From: Candidatus Poribacteria bacterium
GTDB lineage: Bacteria; Poribacteria; WGA-4E; WGA-3G
Direction of reading: 5' to 3'
Assembly: GCA_026710795.1 (NCBI GenBank)
Contig: JAPOQK010000001.1
Span: 31,079 to 95,078 of the forward strand
Length of the DNA stretch: 64,000 bases
The translations under genes were made by a program, and so were the position numbers. How positions within the stretch are numbered: position 1 is the first letter of the stretch; each line of letters starts with the position of its first letter. The notes beneath the pieces were generated by a model. It had not been told where the DNA came from and did no database searches. It was given only the letters and a program-made list of their open reading frames with translations. Below are positions 62,801 through 64,000 of the stretch, piece by piece.

Positions 62801-64000
62801 GTTGGTATTGCAGTAGGAGACGGAGAATCCAGCATCGTTGTTACGAGTTCCATTGGATTACCGGTACCTGGAACCACAACGATCAACGCTGCAAATCAAT
62901 TAATTTGGCGACCAGTAGCACTTCCCAACGATGGCAGTGCCGATGGACAGTATACTGTCGCTGTTACACCGGTAGATAAAGCCGGACGCATAGGTGATGT
63001 TGCTTATCGCGCATTCATATACGATACACAAGCACCCAGATTAACTGCTGCGACACCTATAGTACTGCATCAACCAGTATCTTATATTGGAGCCGGTTTA
63101 GGGCAATTCAATTTTACTGTTGAAGATGTTGGACCAGCATTGCTTGAACTTGATGATCAAACTATTAACTTACATACTAAAAATGGTGACGCGGTTGCGG
63201 GGTACATTACACATGATGATACGAACCAACTTTTCTTCACGCTTCCCACACCATTACCGACAGATGGGAGTGCTGACGGAGAATATACACTGACGGTTGA
63301 CCTCGTTGACAAATCCGGCAATACATATCAGGTAGAACATGATATCGTATATGATTCCCAAGCACCAAAGTTATCTTCGGTCTCTTTGAATGCAGAAACC
63401 CCATTAAGTCTAATACCGTACCAGGTTATAGATCTATCTGATTCTATCAATCAACTTACACTCAATTTTGTAGAGATGTCACAGATAGACTTTGCGAATA
63501 CCATAATTAATCTTATGGGACCGGATGGTTCTCTGATACCAATAACTTTAGAAAATGATGGCATTGACGAGATAATTGTCAACTTTATTACTTTAACGCG
63601 AGGTGGTTTATATACACTTTCTGTCACACCGCAGGATATTGCAGGTAATGTCGCACAGGGTGCTGTCCCGTATCCGTTTAGGTTGAAGTTTGAAGTGCCG
63701 AGTTTAGCATCAGTCAAAGCAAACACAGTTGATATGTCATTTGAGTTGTCATCGTATCAGATAACTGAAATTTCTGATCCTGTTAATGGTTTCACACTTG
63801 AGTTTACAGAAGGTGACAGCGTTGACTTTGAAAATACCAATGTGATGTTGAGAAGTGCGGATGGACAAGAGATACCTGTCACCTTGGTAGAAACTGAAGA
63901 TGACACATTGATGGTTCGTTTTGTCCCACTAACGCAAAGTGGAGAATATACACTTTCTGTCACACCCCAAGATATAGCAGGAAATGTCGCACAAGGATCA
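59834..64000 (+). CDS. Giant secreted Ig-like-repeat protein, 3' end beyond the window
   Basis: At least 1389 codons, uninterrupted from the GTG at 59834 (TGGGGGA eight bases before) to the right edge. The N-terminus has a ~55-residue leader with a hydrophobic core ending VVQPFAWANLS, i.e. a secretion signal. The body is a chain of ~100-115-residue beta-sandwich units, recognisable by a repeated closing phrase such as DGSADGEYTLTV, DxxGN and YDTQAP (e.g. near 62940, 63270). The last two units end with almost the same DNA (63604-63663 and 63941-64000). These look like bacterial Ig-like/FlgD-type repeats of adhesins or large surface proteins. No enzyme domain or C-terminal sorting signal is visible yet. 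Confidence 0.88.
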   Translation, partial: MSKIKNCFSVLCYNKKNANTILSSSFRCAPILIFHLFLVLLVVQPFAWANLSSLSVNANGDSVFNGDQEKLQIIFTTGDSGDDENQVYEYKVYVDYNGEKEIFSGTETNTGTRLSGNQTVSLEWDGKLEGEATTLPDGDYTIRVRLTISVDDPLIEDQVSELETGVTIDTIAEKPDISLGDAEFSPVLNSLPVYYTLDENVAEALLVFQRAAGGEAIGQPIALSTESGSHTFNWKGQDANERVFEDGKYKLKIQITDNGGNKTESDLTEEITIDTEIPRITGIFINETMPLVDGTFVNATVQTISFTTDKGDGTNTELNLTGRDTEIVIKRVGGAIINGTLATSENNRATFTLGNPLNELTENGEYEATVYISDIAGNLGSSSVKFTFDNAPPNLITVATNRGEFIPGSGVSGLVNYVEAALEDNFGLNLDDSTIRLTDPNGNALLGQQTSFAGDKIRWQLFSPLLTIDGLQDGRYTIEIVGTDKAGNKTSPIPISFIYDNLAPELVSIKPTRDSEPFNVLGDTVYYNLPLNQFVLTLDDGEFGTGVIYSGADNISSVIFGTPNQDGSIAPISGRAFQDSANNVLTYILDAPLIKSDGSQDGNYTLNIKAADSIGNFEIHNFKFIYDTQVPTLTSTVPAANQTVSNLTEVVIRLNETTSGIDFVQSTFSLKRGFGESQVEVPIDISSNGTDTATLTLLQPIASDGSDDGTYTIEVTPTDRTGNVGAAVRRQFYLVSQTQPQVRLITPETGTVNSLSDITAEITNYIGSGINFDASTITVMNTQGFLVPQAEVEADIANNRLTWSTEAAIPRNGTADGEYSINVSFVDFSGHQFTEIFPLILDTQFPSINTVEVGTDPKRQLSLDAVIGVTDSFSQITVEFVGTDTDFDNTVVTLTGPDGNAIAVHRSNDGASLLTLNFQNLSILGTYTLTVTPSDNIGNVSETPFIFRFQLEIAVPVVTTVMIGGQIGAIVYVNSSAGEIVASLADTTGVGIAVGDGESSIVVTSSIGLPVPGTTTINAANQLIWRPVALPNDGSADGQYTVAVTPVDKAGRIGDVAYRAFIYDTQAPRLTAATPIVLHQPVSYIGAGLGQFNFTVEDVGPALLELDDQTINLHTKNGDAVAGYITHDDTNQLFFTLPTPLPTDGSADGEYTLTVDLVDKSGNTYQVEHDIVYDSQAPKLSSVSLNAETPLSLIPYQVIDLSDSINQLTLNFVEMSQIDFANTIINLMGPDGSLIPITLENDGIDEIIVNFITLTRGGLYTLSVTPQDIAGNVAQGAVPYPFRLKFEVPSLASVKANTVDMSFELSSYQITEISDPVNGFTLEFTEGDSVDFENTNVMLRSADGQEIPVTLVETEDDTLMVRFVPLTQSGEYTLSVTPQDIAGNVAQGS

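Overview
The window is AT-rich bacterial chromosome. The gene content points to a member of Candidatus Poribacteria or a close relative in the Planctomycetes/Poribacteria neighbourhood. The reasons are many Gfo/Idh/MocA oxidoreductases, enolase-superfamily dehydratases, phytanoyl-CoA-dioxygenase-like proteins, a sulfatase with its radical-SAM maturase, LamG-domain secreted proteins, HEAT-repeat lipoproteins and a Ser/Thr phosphatase of the RsbU type. This taxonomic call is an inference from gene content; no rRNA or tRNA gene was seen.

Layout. 1-6.5 kb (minus strand): a tandem family of small membrane-anchored proteins with a carboxypeptidase-regulatory-like (Cna-B/transthyretin-type) fold, including a duplicated and a truncated copy, then two TlpA-type thioredoxin proteins, one of which carries two thioredoxin domains. 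7-14.8 kb (plus strand): a translation block infC-rpmI-rplT, a T-box leader, pheS-pheT, then ubiE and an FGE-fold lipoprotein. 14.8-22.7 kb (minus): an HDAC-like deacetylase with an orphan HicB, a sugar-type oxidoreductase, a LamG protein, a NUDIX hydrolase, a GH32-like enzyme and a two-gene restriction-modification operon. 22.7-23.6 kb is a nest of decayed small repeats, followed by an adenine-type methyltransferase. 25-35 kb: secreted LamG/jelly-roll-like proteins that share a short C-terminal tag, an anSME-sulfatase pair, PhyH-like oxygenases, an AAA ATPase plus DUF4276 pair (frameshifted) and a PPK2 kinase. 35-42 kb: a large DUF4175 protein, a Yip1 membrane protein and a membrane receptor-phosphatase. 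42-46.6 kb: DUF488, a two-gene CBASS-like defence operon (CD-NTase plus S-4TM pore effector) with a perfect consensus promoter, and an AAA/PD-(D/E)XK protein. 46.7-59.5 kb: mnmA-miaA, enolase-superfamily enzymes, paralogous HEAT lipoproteins, an nnr operon, a malate/lactate dehydrogenase and another Gfo/Idh/MocA protein. 59.8-64 kb: the first 1389 codons of a giant secreted Ig-repeat protein that runs off the right edge.

The best candidates for something new are: (i) a conserved C-terminal tag of the form KLTTxWGxIK on four otherwise different exported proteins; (ii) the CBASS operon and the ATPase/TOPRIM-like pair with a broken effector; (iii) the T-box and non-canonical (AUA, AUU) start codons; (iv) two families of MITE-like elements. 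All functions are inferred by reading motifs; no database search was possible.
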